Below, piece by piece: positions 8,815-15,863 of a DNA stretch of 19,118 nt. The stretch is taken from positions 1 to 19,118 of the forward strand of contig USFX01000023.1 of assembly GCA_900553965.1 (NCBI GenBank). The letters run 5' to 3'. The notes under the pieces were generated by a model. That model had not been told where the DNA came from. It saw only the letters and a list, made by a program, of their open reading frames with translations, and did no database searches. The stretch is from an uncultured Prevotella sp. (lineage in GTDB: Bacteria > Bacteroidota > Bacteroidia > Bacteroidales > Bacteroidaceae). Both the position numbers and the translations under genes were made by a program. Position 1 is the first letter of the stretch. Each line of letters opens with the position of its first letter.

Positions 8815-10995
8815 ATGAGAAAAGGATTATTGATTGTCATAGCCGTCCTGTGCTCCATGCTTGCTCAGGCCGAAGGTGTCGGCCGTGAGGCGGCAATGAG
8901 GACGGCAGCAGCTTTCCTGCAGGGCAAGGGGCTGACCATGAACCGCGCTACGATGGCGGCACGTGCTCCGCGGCGCAATGCGCCCAATGCGGCGGATGCT
9001 GCCTGTTATTATGTTTTCAATGCCGACGGCGGCCGCTATGTCATCGTCTCGGGCGACGACCGCACCGTTCCTGTGCTTGGCTATTCGCTCACGGGCAGCT
9101 ACAATCCTGACAGCATTCCCGAGAACATGAGGGCGTGGCTGCAGGGATATGCCGACGAGATTGAGGCGCTGGATTCGATGGGCGTGACAGAGAAATATCA
9201 GACCTCGGACAGCCGGACTAAGGCTCCGGGACTTGATGGAGGAAACGCGGACGGAGTGATTCAGAAAATCCCCGAGTTCCATGCCATTCAGCCGTTGCTG
9301 AAATCAAAGTGGAATCAAGGATTACCTTATAATATCAGTTGTCCCGTCGGAACATACACGGACGAAAAAGGTGATGAGCGATATGTGTTTTGTGCTACGG
9401 GGTGCGTGGCTACGGCTATTGCTCAGGTGATGTATTATCATCGTTGGCCATCAACGGTTATGGCAGATATTCCTGCTTATACAACTTCAGATGGGCTTTC
9501 AATGGATGGCATATCTGCTGGCACGTCAATAGACTGGGATGGCATGTCTGATACCTATAAAAGTTATGGAGCACTTGATTATACCGGTTGTACTTTAAAT
9601 GAGTTTTATTCGGTTGCGTCAGAAGCAGGTTGGGGTGTTGGTAACCTTATGAGTATGGTCGGAACATCTGTAAGGATGAACTACGGCATTAATGCTTCTG
9701 GAACTTCTGATGCCTATATCGCTCCTGCATTGAGAGACTATTTCGGATATGACGAGAATATATATAGGGCGGAACGTTCCCGCTATTCAATCGCGGAATG
9801 GGACGCATTGATATATAATGAGCTGGCTTGCAACCGTCCGGTGATATATGGAGCACAGTCTACTGGTGGCGGCCATCAGTTTGTCATCGACGGACATGAC
9901 GGCAATGAGTATTATCATGTAAATTGGGGCTGGGGTGGCTTGTGTGACGGCTATTTTGCTATTGCAGTGCTCAATCCGTATAGTACTTCAGGAACGGGAG
10001 CCAGTTCGACACCAGACGGATATAGCATGGGACAGGCTGCTATTATTGGAGTACAGCCTCCTGGTATGTCTAACCCTGTGGTGTCGGCAGGGATGGAAGA
10101 TAGAATGTCGACAGAGGATCTTGGAATAGATGGAACATTTATTTTGGCTACTTGGTTCAATTTGTCAGGAAAGATAGCTTCATTCGATATCGCATTAGAG
10201 GTTACGGATATGAAGGATGGCAGCCTTTACACGATTGTTGATTATGGCTCTATTGGTGTGCGGGTCTGTGGAAGTGGAGTTGGAGTGGCATGTGATGTAT
10301 CGCGTTTGCATCTTCCCTCAGGAACTTATAAGATATATCCCGTTTCCCGCATATCTGGAACATCCCAGTGGCTTAATGACCAGAACCCGGATGTGACATA
10401 CGTTCTTGCTAAGGTTGATGCTTCCGGTACGGCTAATCTTGAACTTTATCCCCAAACAGAATTGTCGGTTACTCATTTTGAGATGCCTGTTTCTCCTTCT
10501 GTCGGTAACTGGCAGACGATAAAGGCAACAGTGTCGAATCGTGGCAATGGAGAATGTAATAGAACGCTGTATTTCTTGGCTCAGCCTGTGGATGAGTCGG
10601 AAGTTAAGTTTGTTATGCAGACCGGTGCTGTCATTGCGGCCGGCGGTTCATCAGAAATTGAATTGTTCTTGAATCCCGAGCGGCGTGTCAATCATCGTCT
10701 GTGGCTTGTTACGGATTATGATGTGGAATCTTCCTCGCTGGGAGACATCGTTAAGATAGACGAGTCGAAAGTCATTGGTGAGGCTCTTATGCTTATGGGT
10801 TCGCAGGATAGAATACCCGGTGATGTTGACGGAGACGGACATACCGGTTTCGAGGACGTGGAGCGTCTGTCGCGCTATGTGGCTGACGGTGATGAAAGCA
10901 ATATCGTGAAGGACAATGCCGATGTCAATGGTGACGGACGTATCGATGCGGCCGACGTGATGGAGATAATACTAATGATGACAAACGGTAACTGA
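8815..10995 (+). CDS. Second secreted C10 cysteine peptidase with C-terminal dockerin (paralogue)
   Basis: 726 residues, paralogous to the peptidase at 4786. The signal peptide and propeptide start are nearly the same (MRKGLLIVIA then LCS and LAQAEGV). The catalytic domain has Cys197 in 'FCATGCVATAIAQV', His354 in 'GGGHQFVIDGHDG', and 'YHVNWGWGG'. It has one Ig/CARDB-like domain ('TIKATVSNRGNGECNRTLYF') where its paralogue has two. It ends in a dockerin-like tail (about 669-726) with loops DVDGDGHTGFED and DVNGDGRIDAAD. All catalytic residues are present. Base composition changes within the gene: 35 of 60 G+C at 9061-9120 in the propeptide against 21 of 60 at 9541-9600 in the catalytic domain (hand counts), suggesting a mosaic origin. 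It starts 25 nt after the previous gene, and its TGA overlaps the next ATG, so translational coupling is likely. Confidence 0.9.
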   Translation: MRKGLLIVIAVLCSMLAQAEGVGREAAMRTAAAFLQGKGLTMNRATMAARAPRRNAPNAADAACYYVFNADGGRYVIVSGDDRTVPVLGYSLTGSYNPDSIPENMRAWLQGYADEIEALDSMGVTEKYQTSDSRTKAPGLDGGNADGVIQKIPEFHAIQPLLKSKWNQGLPYNISCPVGTYTDEKGDERYVFCATGCVATAIAQVMYYHRWPSTVMADIPAYTTSDGLSMDGISAGTSIDWDGMSDTYKSYGALDYTGCTLNEFYSVASEAGWGVGNLMSMVGTSVRMNYGINASGTSDAYIAPALRDYFGYDENIYRAERSRYSIAEWDALIYNELACNRPVIYGAQSTGGGHQFVIDGHDGNEYYHVNWGWGGLCDGYFAIAVLNPYSTSGTGASSTPDGYSMGQAAIIGVQPPGMSNPVVSAGMEDRMSTEDLGIDGTFILATWFNLSGKIASFDIALEVTDMKDGSLYTIVDYGSIGVRVCGSGVGVACDVSRLHLPSGTYKIYPVSRISGTSQWLNDQNPDVTYVLAKVDASGTANLELYPQTELSVTHFEMPVSPSVGNWQTIKATVSNRGNGECNRTLYFLAQPVDESEVKFVMQTGAVIAAGGSSEIELFLNPERRVNHRLWLVTDYDVESSSLGDIVKIDESKVIGEALMLMGSQDRIPGDVDGDGHTGFEDVERLSRYVADGDESNIVKDNADVNGDGRIDAADVMEIILMMTNGN

Positions 10996-12704
10996 TGATG
11001 ACTATGAAGAAGATATTGATGACTATATGCCTGACCGCGGCGGTTCTGATGTGCCGTGCCGGTGGCGTGCTGACCATATCAGACCTCTGCTATTCGGACG
11101 TGCATGGCAGCTGGGGCGTTGAGATAAGGATGGATTTTGACAGCAATGATATGCAGCCGGAGGATGACGGTGATATATGGGATATTGGCGCGATGCAGTT
11201 TGACGTGACCATTCCTTCGCGGTTCGGTTTTGTTCCGGATGGCAGAGGCTGGAAGACGGTCAGGGCTAACGGTGCCTATGAGTATGTGGCTTTCACGACT
11301 GCCCTGCGTTCGGAGCGGACGCTGCGCCTCGTGATTTGGTCCACGTCCTATATATGTCGCGAGGCCGGTCCGGTGGTGTTTGTGCCGGTGATACCTGAGA
11401 GCGGGTTTACGCCGTCCGTGGGCGAGACTTTTAAGGTCAATCTGACCAATCAGGTGCTGGTCAGCAGCAGTAACGGTTTTGCTCCTCTGACCAAGACCTA
11501 TCCTGCCGGCGTCATAGGCGATGAATCGCTGGGCTGCTATGACTCGAAAGGCGCTCGCGTGACGGCTCGCGGTGAGCTGGAGGCTGTTGAGGCGGCGGAG
11601 CTTGTGAACGACGTGGCTACCTATAATAAAGCCGGAAAATATGAGGAAGAGAAAGACAAGTCGACCATCGTTAGCATCGACCTCAGCCGCTGTACGTCGA
11701 CGGGACTGGGACGGCTGAGGATTCCGGAGGGAGCAAACACGATGGTGTTTGCGGCCTCTGGCGATCAGGTGGACAATGAGACCAATGTCTTTGTCAAGGA
11801 CGAGAATGGCGTTTGGCGGTGCAAGGAAATGGTGCTGTCGGACGACTATGAGAAAAATCCGGTCTTTGAGTTCTTGTGTGACAATGCGGTGGCTGAGAAG
11901 TTCAGCTACAATCGTCATTTCGCCGCTGGTCAGAAGAGCACGGTCGTGCTCCCCATCACGCTCACAAAGGAACAGACAACGGTGCTGAGGACTAAAGGCA
12001 TGAGCCTGTTGCGCATGACGAAATATGACGACGGGAGCACGACGGGCGATGAAAACAAAGATGATGACGGTAACGGTGGTAATGGTAATGGCGATAAAGA
12101 TAACGACGGTGAAACAAAAAACGGCGGAACGACGCCAGAGCCGGGAAATGGAACGAAGCGTGAGAGCGTGACGTTTTCTTCCGCGGAGACTTTTGAGGCC
12201 AACACGCCATACGTCATCTGTCTTTCGGCCGACGACGGTGCTGAGTTGTTCAAGGACTTGGAGAACGTGACGCTGTCGTCGACTGCGGCGATGACGCCGG
12301 TGACGAGCGGCCTAATGGCCATGCACGGCAATTATGTTTATCAGAAGGAACTCAAACCGGAGTCATCTGACGTTGTCTACTACGGTTATTTTGTCGGCAA
12401 TCCGGACGCTGATAATCCGGACAACTATCTCGGTATTCTCGGCAACAACTGTCAGATAGGGCCGTTCCGCAGCTATCTCGCGCTGGCGGGCGTCAGCGAG
12501 GGCAAGGCCGCTCCGCGCATCAATGTCTGCGAAGACGGTGGTGTGACGGGCATCGAGAGTGTCATTGCCGACAATTCTTCCATAGGGAATACTGCCCGTC
12601 GCGGAATCTATACTATTGACGGCCGCCGTGTGAAAGTCACGGACATCAATGCCCTTTCCGCCGGAATATATGTCGTTGACGGAAAGAAAGTAGTGGTCAG
12701 ATAG
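10995..12704 (+). CDS. Second secreted cohesin-like protein with type A sorting-like tail (paralogue)
   Basis: 569 residues from the ATG overlapping the upstream TGA (TGATG). ATGs at 10998 and 11004 are in frame, and the last (MKKILMTICLTAAVLMCRAG) gives the neatest signal peptide, so the true start may be 11004. The layout matches the gene at 7257. An N-terminal cohesin-like region ('WGVEIRMDFDS', 'GAMQFDVTIPSRFGFV', 'RTLRLVIWSTS', 'FKVNLTNQVL') is followed by a middle beta region with 'FSYNRHFAAGQKSTVVLPIT', then 'GPFRSYLALAGVSEGKAAPR', and a tail with 'GIYTIDGRRV' and 'LSAGIYVVDGKKVVVR'. It differs by an extra Asp/Gly/Asn-rich linker (about residues 345-390), including the calcium-loop-like DKDNDG, and a longer acidic loop near 51-64. 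It is the likely partner of the peptidase just upstream; the same caution on the cohesin assignment applies. Confidence 0.68.
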   Translation: MMTMKKILMTICLTAAVLMCRAGGVLTISDLCYSDVHGSWGVEIRMDFDSNDMQPEDDGDIWDIGAMQFDVTIPSRFGFVPDGRGWKTVRANGAYEYVAFTTALRSERTLRLVIWSTSYICREAGPVVFVPVIPESGFTPSVGETFKVNLTNQVLVSSSNGFAPLTKTYPAGVIGDESLGCYDSKGARVTARGELEAVEAAELVNDVATYNKAGKYEEEKDKSTIVSIDLSRCTSTGLGRLRIPEGANTMVFAASGDQVDNETNVFVKDENGVWRCKEMVLSDDYEKNPVFEFLCDNAVAEKFSYNRHFAAGQKSTVVLPITLTKEQTTVLRTKGMSLLRMTKYDDGSTTGDENKDDDGNGGNGNGDKDNDGETKNGGTTPEPGNGTKRESVTFSSAETFEANTPYVICLSADDGAELFKDLENVTLSSTAAMTPVTSGLMAMHGNYVYQKELKPESSDVVYYGYFVGNPDADNPDNYLGILGNNCQIGPFRSYLALAGVSEGKAAPRINVCEDGGVTGIESVIADNSSIGNTARRGIYTIDGRRVKVTDINALSAGIYVVDGKKVVVR

Positions 12705-12768
12705 GGGATAATGGAACTGTAAGCAGATAACAGCAATTGTTTCCTATTTTGAACGCATGGACGCGGAG

Positions 12769-12844
12769 ACACAGGGGATAATATAAATGGCTTCCGACAT
12801 TTTGAGTGATAATCGCAGGAAGCCTCTTATATTATCCTTTGTGT
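12769..12844. other. Long intergenic hairpin after the secreted-protein cluster
   Basis: The left arm (12769-12786, ACACAGGGGATAATATAA) pairs with the right arm (12827-12844) over 18 bp with two G-U wobbles. After a 2x2 internal loop, GGCTTCC (12789-12795) pairs with GGAAGCC (12818-12824), and the hairpin loop is 22 nt. It lies 64 nt after the last stop codon. It could end or protect the cluster transcript, although no U-tract follows; it could also be a remnant of a small palindromic repeat element. Confidence 0.6.
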
Positions 12845-13044
12845 TCAGAATGGAATTAAAATATGCGTCAATAATGGCGCCCATTTATGGTTGCGCCCCG
12901 GAGGGTATGGTGGCGCACTCATATTCAGTCGCATTTCTTCTGCGATTTTGAACACCCTACGTCATAAGGTGATTGCTTTTATAGGTTAAAATAGTTAACG
13001 TATATTAAATCGGGGGGGTAAAAACGGAAGTTGTGTAATTTTCT

Positions 13045-13053
13045 TATCTTTGC
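13045..13053 (+). promoter_or_regulatory. Candidate -7 box upstream of the HTH gene (distal)
   Basis: TATCTTTGC matches the Bacteroidota TAnnTTTG -7 element. No TTTG is present about 19 bp upstream (the sequence there is AAAC), so the -33 element is missing and the call is weak. The box sits inside a small inverted repeat, CTTAT-N6-ATAAG (13043-13058). Confidence 0.35.
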
Positions 13054-13078
13054 ATAAGATAGGTTGCACTCGGCAATC

Positions 13079-13094
13079 TGTGAACAAGTTCACA
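13079..13094. promoter_or_regulatory. Perfect TGTGA-N6-TCACA palindrome, probable operator
   Basis: TGTGAACAAGTTCACA is a perfect inverted repeat (7-nt arms, AA centre) that matches the CRP/FNR-family half-site pattern TGTGA-N6-TCACA. It ends 16 bp before the proximal -7 box at 13111, which places it over or next to the -33 region of the HTH-gene promoter. It could be bound by a Crp/Fnr-type regulator or by the downstream HTH protein itself. Confidence 0.6.
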
Positions 13095-13110
13095 TTGCGC
13101 TCATTTGCAC

Positions 13111-13119
13111 TATCTTTGC
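13111..13119 (+). promoter_or_regulatory. -7 box of the HTH-gene promoter (proximal)
   Basis: TATCTTTGC, an exact Bacteroidota-type -7 element, lies 28 nt before the HTH start codon. The position 19 bp upstream reads GTTC rather than TTTG. With the palindrome adjacent, this fits an activator-dependent promoter. Confidence 0.55.
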
Positions 13120-13146
13120 AAACGAACACAACAAACCACACACAAG

Positions 13147-13362
13147 ATGCACATAGGAGAAAGAATAAAAGAGGTTCTACTAACGAAAGGAAAGACCGTA
13201 TGCTGGCTTGCGTCCCAGATACCATGCGAACGTTCGAATGTATATCACATCTTTAAGCGCTCGGATATGAGCGTAGAGCTGCTGATGAACATATCGCGTA
13301 TACTCGGACATGATTTTTTTGCCGATTTGTCCCGGAATTACAGGGAAAGCGACGGTGAATGA
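13147..13362 (+). CDS. Small XRE-type helix-turn-helix regulator
   Basis: 71 residues. The ATG at 13147 is preferred over an in-frame ATG at 13105 because the protein from here (MHIGERIKEVLLTKGKTVCW) aligns with the usual start of small Bacteroidales XRE/HTH proteins, and because the -7 box at 13111-13119 would lie inside the longer version. The helix-turn-helix is at about residues 17-36 (Val-Cys-Trp-Leu-Ala then Cys-Glu-Arg-Ser-Asn-Val-Tyr), followed by 'MSVELLMNISRILGHDFFAD', which is typical of this group. It probably binds DNA as a dimer. Its targets are unknown; the nearby palindrome (13079-13094) suggests autoregulation as one option. It stands alone between two long intergenic structures. 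Confidence 0.78.
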   Translation: MHIGERIKEVLLTKGKTVCWLASQIPCERSNVYHIFKRSDMSVELLMNISRILGHDFFADLSRNYRESDGE

Positions 13363-13453
13363 ATGACAAATGAGCGGCCTGTGGCCGGAAATCTGCGGTC
13401 TGTCGTTGTTCCGGGACATGGATCAATAGACAATGGAACAGGCTGCGGACGGA

Positions 13454-13518
13454 ATAGTGGAAACCGCGGGAAGAAAAAACAAACGACTTTGTTTTGTTCT
13501 TCCCGCGGTTTCCACTAT
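13454..13518. repeat. Near-perfect long hairpin containing the argS promoter spacer
   Basis: The 22-nt arms 13454-13475 and 13497-13518 are perfectly complementary. Inside them AAAACAAA (13476-13483) pairs with TTTGTTTT (13488-13495), with G13496 bulged and the loop CGAC. This gives a 30-bp stem in 65 nt. The right arm spans the spacer between the -33 and -7 boxes of the argS promoter. A transcript from the upstream HTH gene would carry the whole hairpin and could end here, whereas the argS transcript would start after it. Confidence 0.8.
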
Positions 13519-13524
13519 CTTTGC
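13493..13524 (+). promoter_or_regulatory. argS promoter, TTTG-N19-TATCTTTGC
   Basis: The -33 element TTTG (13493-13496), a 19-bp spacer and the -7 element TATCTTTGC (13516-13524) match the primary sigma (SigABfr) promoter pattern of Bacteroidota. The start codon at 13568 lies 43 nt further on. The predicted leader contains two small perfect palindromes, TATTATATAATA (13538-13549) and GGTATATACC (13551-13560). Confidence 0.75.
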
Positions 13525-13567
13525 ACCTGCTAAGCAATATTATATAATAAGGTATATACCAAACGAT

Positions 13568-15370
13568 ATGAAGATAGAAAGCATGATTTGCAGTGCCGTG
13601 ATAGAGGGCGTCAAGGCTCTCTACGGGGTTGATGTGCCCGAGAAGATGGTGCAGCTGCAGAAGACCAAGCGCGAGTTTGAGGGCAATTTGACGCTCGTCG
13701 TGTTCCCCTTCCTGAAGATGTCACGGAAGAAGCCGGAGGACACGGCGCAGGAAATCGGTGAATATCTCGCAGCAAACTGTGAGGCCGTGGCGGCGTTCAA
13801 CGTCGTGAAAGGATTCCTCAATATCGTCGTTGCGCCGGCCGCATGGCTCTCCCTGTTGGCCGACATCGACGCCGACGAGAACTTCGGCCACCGTCAGGCA
13901 ACGGACGAAAGCCCGCTGGTGATGATTGAATATTCGTCGCCCAACACCAACAAACCGCTCCATCTGGGACACGTCAGGAACAACCTTCTCGGCTGGTCGC
14001 TGGCCCAGATAATGGAGGCCAACGGCAACCGCGTGGTCAAGACGAACATCGTCAACGACCGCGGAATACATATCTGCAAGTCAATGCTGGCATGGCTGAA
14101 ATACGGCAACGGCGAGACGCCCGAGACAAGCGGCAAGAAGGGCGACCACCTGATAGGTGACTACTACGTCGCTTTCGACAAGCATTACCGCGAGGAGGTC
14201 AAGGCTCTTATGGCTGAATACATAGCCGACGGCATGGACGAAGAGGCTGCGGAGAAGAAGGCCAAGGAAGAGGCACCGCTGATAAAGGAGGCCCACGACA
14301 TGCTCGTCAAGTGGGAGCAGAACGACCCCGAGGTGCGCGCCCTGTGGAAGCGCATGAACGACTGGGTCTACGCCGGTTTCGACGAGACATACAAGGCGAT
14401 GGGTGTCGGCTTCGACAAGATATACTATGAGAGCGAGACATACCTCCGCGGCAAGGCCAAGGTGGAGGAGGGACTGGAGAAAGGACTCTTCTTCCGCAAG
14501 GACGACAACAGCGTGTGGGCCGACCTGACCGACGAGGGACTCGACCAGAAGCTGCTGCTGCGCTCCGACGGCACGTCGGTATATATGACGCAGGACATCG
14601 GCACGGCCGAGATGCGCTTCAAGGATTTCCCCATCGACAAGATGATATACGTCGTCGGCAACGAGCAGAACTACCACTTCCAGGTGCTTTCCATCCTGCT
14701 CGACCGTCTCGGCTTCAAGTGGGGACGCGAGCTTGTCCACTTCTCCTATGGCATGGTCGAGCTGCCCAACGGCAAGATGAAGAGCCGCGAGGGCACGGTG
14801 GTCGACGCCGACGACCTGATGGCGCTCATGGTGGCCGACGCCCGCCGTACGAGCGAGGAGGCCGGAAAGTTCGACGACATGACGGAAGAGGAGCGCTCTG
14901 AAATCGCCCGCATCGTGGGAATGGGCGCGTTGAAATACTTCATCCTCAAGGTTGACGCCCGCAAGAACATGCTCTTCAACCCCGAGGAGTCCATCGACTT
15001 CAACGGCAACACCGGCCCGTTCATCCAATATACCCATGCCCGCATCCGCAGCATCCTGCGCAAGGCTGAGACCGACGGCGCCATCGCGGCCGGAACGCAG
15101 CTCAACGACAAGGAGATTGCGCTCATCCAGAAGATGAACGACTATGGCGCAGCAGTGGAACAGGCCGGCAAGGACTACAGCCCGAGCGGCATCGCGAACT
15201 ACTGCTACGAGCTGACCAAGGAGTTCAACCAGTTCTATCACGACTACAGCATCCTGCGTGAGGAGGACGAGCAGAAGAAGCAGATGCGCCTCGTGCTGGC
15301 CCGCAACGTCGCCAAGATTATCCGTAACGGCATGTCGCTGCTCGGAATCGAGGTGCCGGAAAGAATGTAG
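13568..15370 (+). CDS. argS: Arginyl-tRNA synthetase
   Basis: 600 residues, usual for this class I aminoacyl-tRNA synthetase, which charges tRNA-Arg with arginine in the cytosol. The start at 13568 gives the usual N-terminal tRNA-binding (Add-1) domain; the open frame upstream runs through the promoter and hairpin and is not coding. The ATP-binding HIGH-type signature is 'HLGH' at 132-135, within 'SPNTNKPLHLGHVRNNLLGW'. A KMSKS-like loop, 'KMKSREG', begins at residue 403, preceded by 'SYGMVELPNG'. The C-terminus has the DALR-type anticodon-binding helices ('NTGPFIQYTHARIRSIL' and 'SGIANYCYELTKEFNQFYHD'). The RNase H gene follows after 17 nt and is probably co-transcribed. Confidence 0.97.
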   Translation: MKIESMICSAVIEGVKALYGVDVPEKMVQLQKTKREFEGNLTLVVFPFLKMSRKKPEDTAQEIGEYLAANCEAVAAFNVVKGFLNIVVAPAAWLSLLADIDADENFGHRQATDESPLVMIEYSSPNTNKPLHLGHVRNNLLGWSLAQIMEANGNRVVKTNIVNDRGIHICKSMLAWLKYGNGETPETSGKKGDHLIGDYYVAFDKHYREEVKALMAEYIADGMDEEAAEKKAKEEAPLIKEAHDMLVKWEQNDPEVRALWKRMNDWVYAGFDETYKAMGVGFDKIYYESETYLRGKAKVEEGLEKGLFFRKDDNSVWADLTDEGLDQKLLLRSDGTSVYMTQDIGTAEMRFKDFPIDKMIYVVGNEQNYHFQVLSILLDRLGFKWGRELVHFSYGMVELPNGKMKSREGTVVDADDLMALMVADARRTSEEAGKFDDMTEEERSEIARIVGMGALKYFILKVDARKNMLFNPEESIDFNGNTGPFIQYTHARIRSILRKAETDGAIAAGTQLNDKEIALIQKMNDYGAAVEQAGKDYSPSGIANYCYELTKEFNQFYHDYSILREEDEQKKQMRLVLARNVAKIIRNGMSLLGIEVPERM

Positions 15371-15387
15371 AATACTCAGTTCCGATT

Positions 15388-15846
15388 ATGTTAGTCAATC
15401 CACCGGATTACCGTAACGACACTGTTCTGCCGCTTCCGCCCGACGTGAGGGCCGACGCTTGGGCCGTGGATGCCGCCTGTTCGGGCAATCCCGGGCCGAT
15501 GGAATATCGCGGAATAGACCTCGCGACGGGCGAGCAGGTGTTCCATTTCGGTCCCGTCCGCGGCACGAACAACATCGGTGAGTTCCTCGCCATCGTCCAC
15601 GCACTGGCCCTTATGGAGCAGCGCGGCATCAAAAAGGCCATCTATTCCGACAGCTACAACGCCATACTGTGGGTGAACAAGCGAAAATGTAAGACCAAAC
15701 TTGAGCTCACTCCGCAGACCGCGGAACTCTATAACGTCATCGCCCGGGCCGAACATTGGCTCGCCACGCACCGCTACACCACGCCCATCATAAAGTGGGA
15801 GACGCAGAAGTGGGGCGAAGTGCCGGCCGATTTCGGGCGGAAATGA
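15388..15846 (+). CDS. rnhA: Ribonuclease HI, single-domain form
   Basis: 152 residues. RNase HI cleaves the RNA strand of RNA-DNA hybrids (R-loops, primers) in the cytosol using two metal ions. The DEDD residues are visible: Asp28 in 'WAVDAACSGNPGP', Glu65 in 'NNIGEFLAIVHAL', Asp88 in 'IYSDSYNAI', and Asp148 in 'WGEVPADFGRK'. The tail after the last Asp is very short. There is no N-terminal viroplasmin-like hybrid-binding domain, which some Bacteroidota RNase H proteins carry. It lies 17 nt after argS on the same strand and is followed by a strong bidirectional terminator. The RNase H fold is certain; the exact gene symbol is by analogy. Confidence 0.88.
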   Translation: MLVNPPDYRNDTVLPLPPDVRADAWAVDAACSGNPGPMEYRGIDLATGEQVFHFGPVRGTNNIGEFLAIVHALALMEQRGIKKAIYSDSYNAILWVNKRKCKTKLELTPQTAELYNVIARAEHWLATHRYTTPIIKWETQKWGEVPADFGRK

Positions 15847-15863
15847 AGCAAATGGAAGTATAA

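Larger units (their letters stand above)
12705..13146. other. Long intergenic region between the surface island and the HTH gene
   Basis: I find no convincing protein-coding gene here on either strand; the short frames are not protein-like. It holds a 76-nt hairpin (12769-12844), a stretch with scattered GCGCC words (about 12870-12915) that I cannot assign, a run of seven G (13012-13018), two TATCTTTGC promoter boxes and a perfect palindrome (13079-13094). It looks like a boundary between the accessory secreted-protein cluster and the core genes. Confidence 0.6.

Noticed and set aside
11079..11918. Minus-strand open frame of 279 codons
   Set aside because: It is antisense to the second cohesin-like gene, with no signal, motif or plausible start context; His/Arg-rich composition is typical of a shadow frame.
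12995..13256. Short overlapping frames on both strands before and into the HTH gene
   Set aside because: They overlap the promoter boxes and palindrome and lack any family resemblance; only the HTH frame from 13147 is convincing.
13433..13567. N-terminal extension of ArgS
   Set aside because: The extra 45 codons run through the hairpin and the promoter boxes, and ArgS families start at the MKIE position.
14081..15241. Long open frame (386 codons) on the minus strand
   Set aside because: It lies wholly antisense to argS, whose motifs are clear. The translation is a Val/Leu/His-rich shadow with no domain; long antisense frames are common opposite GC-rich genes.
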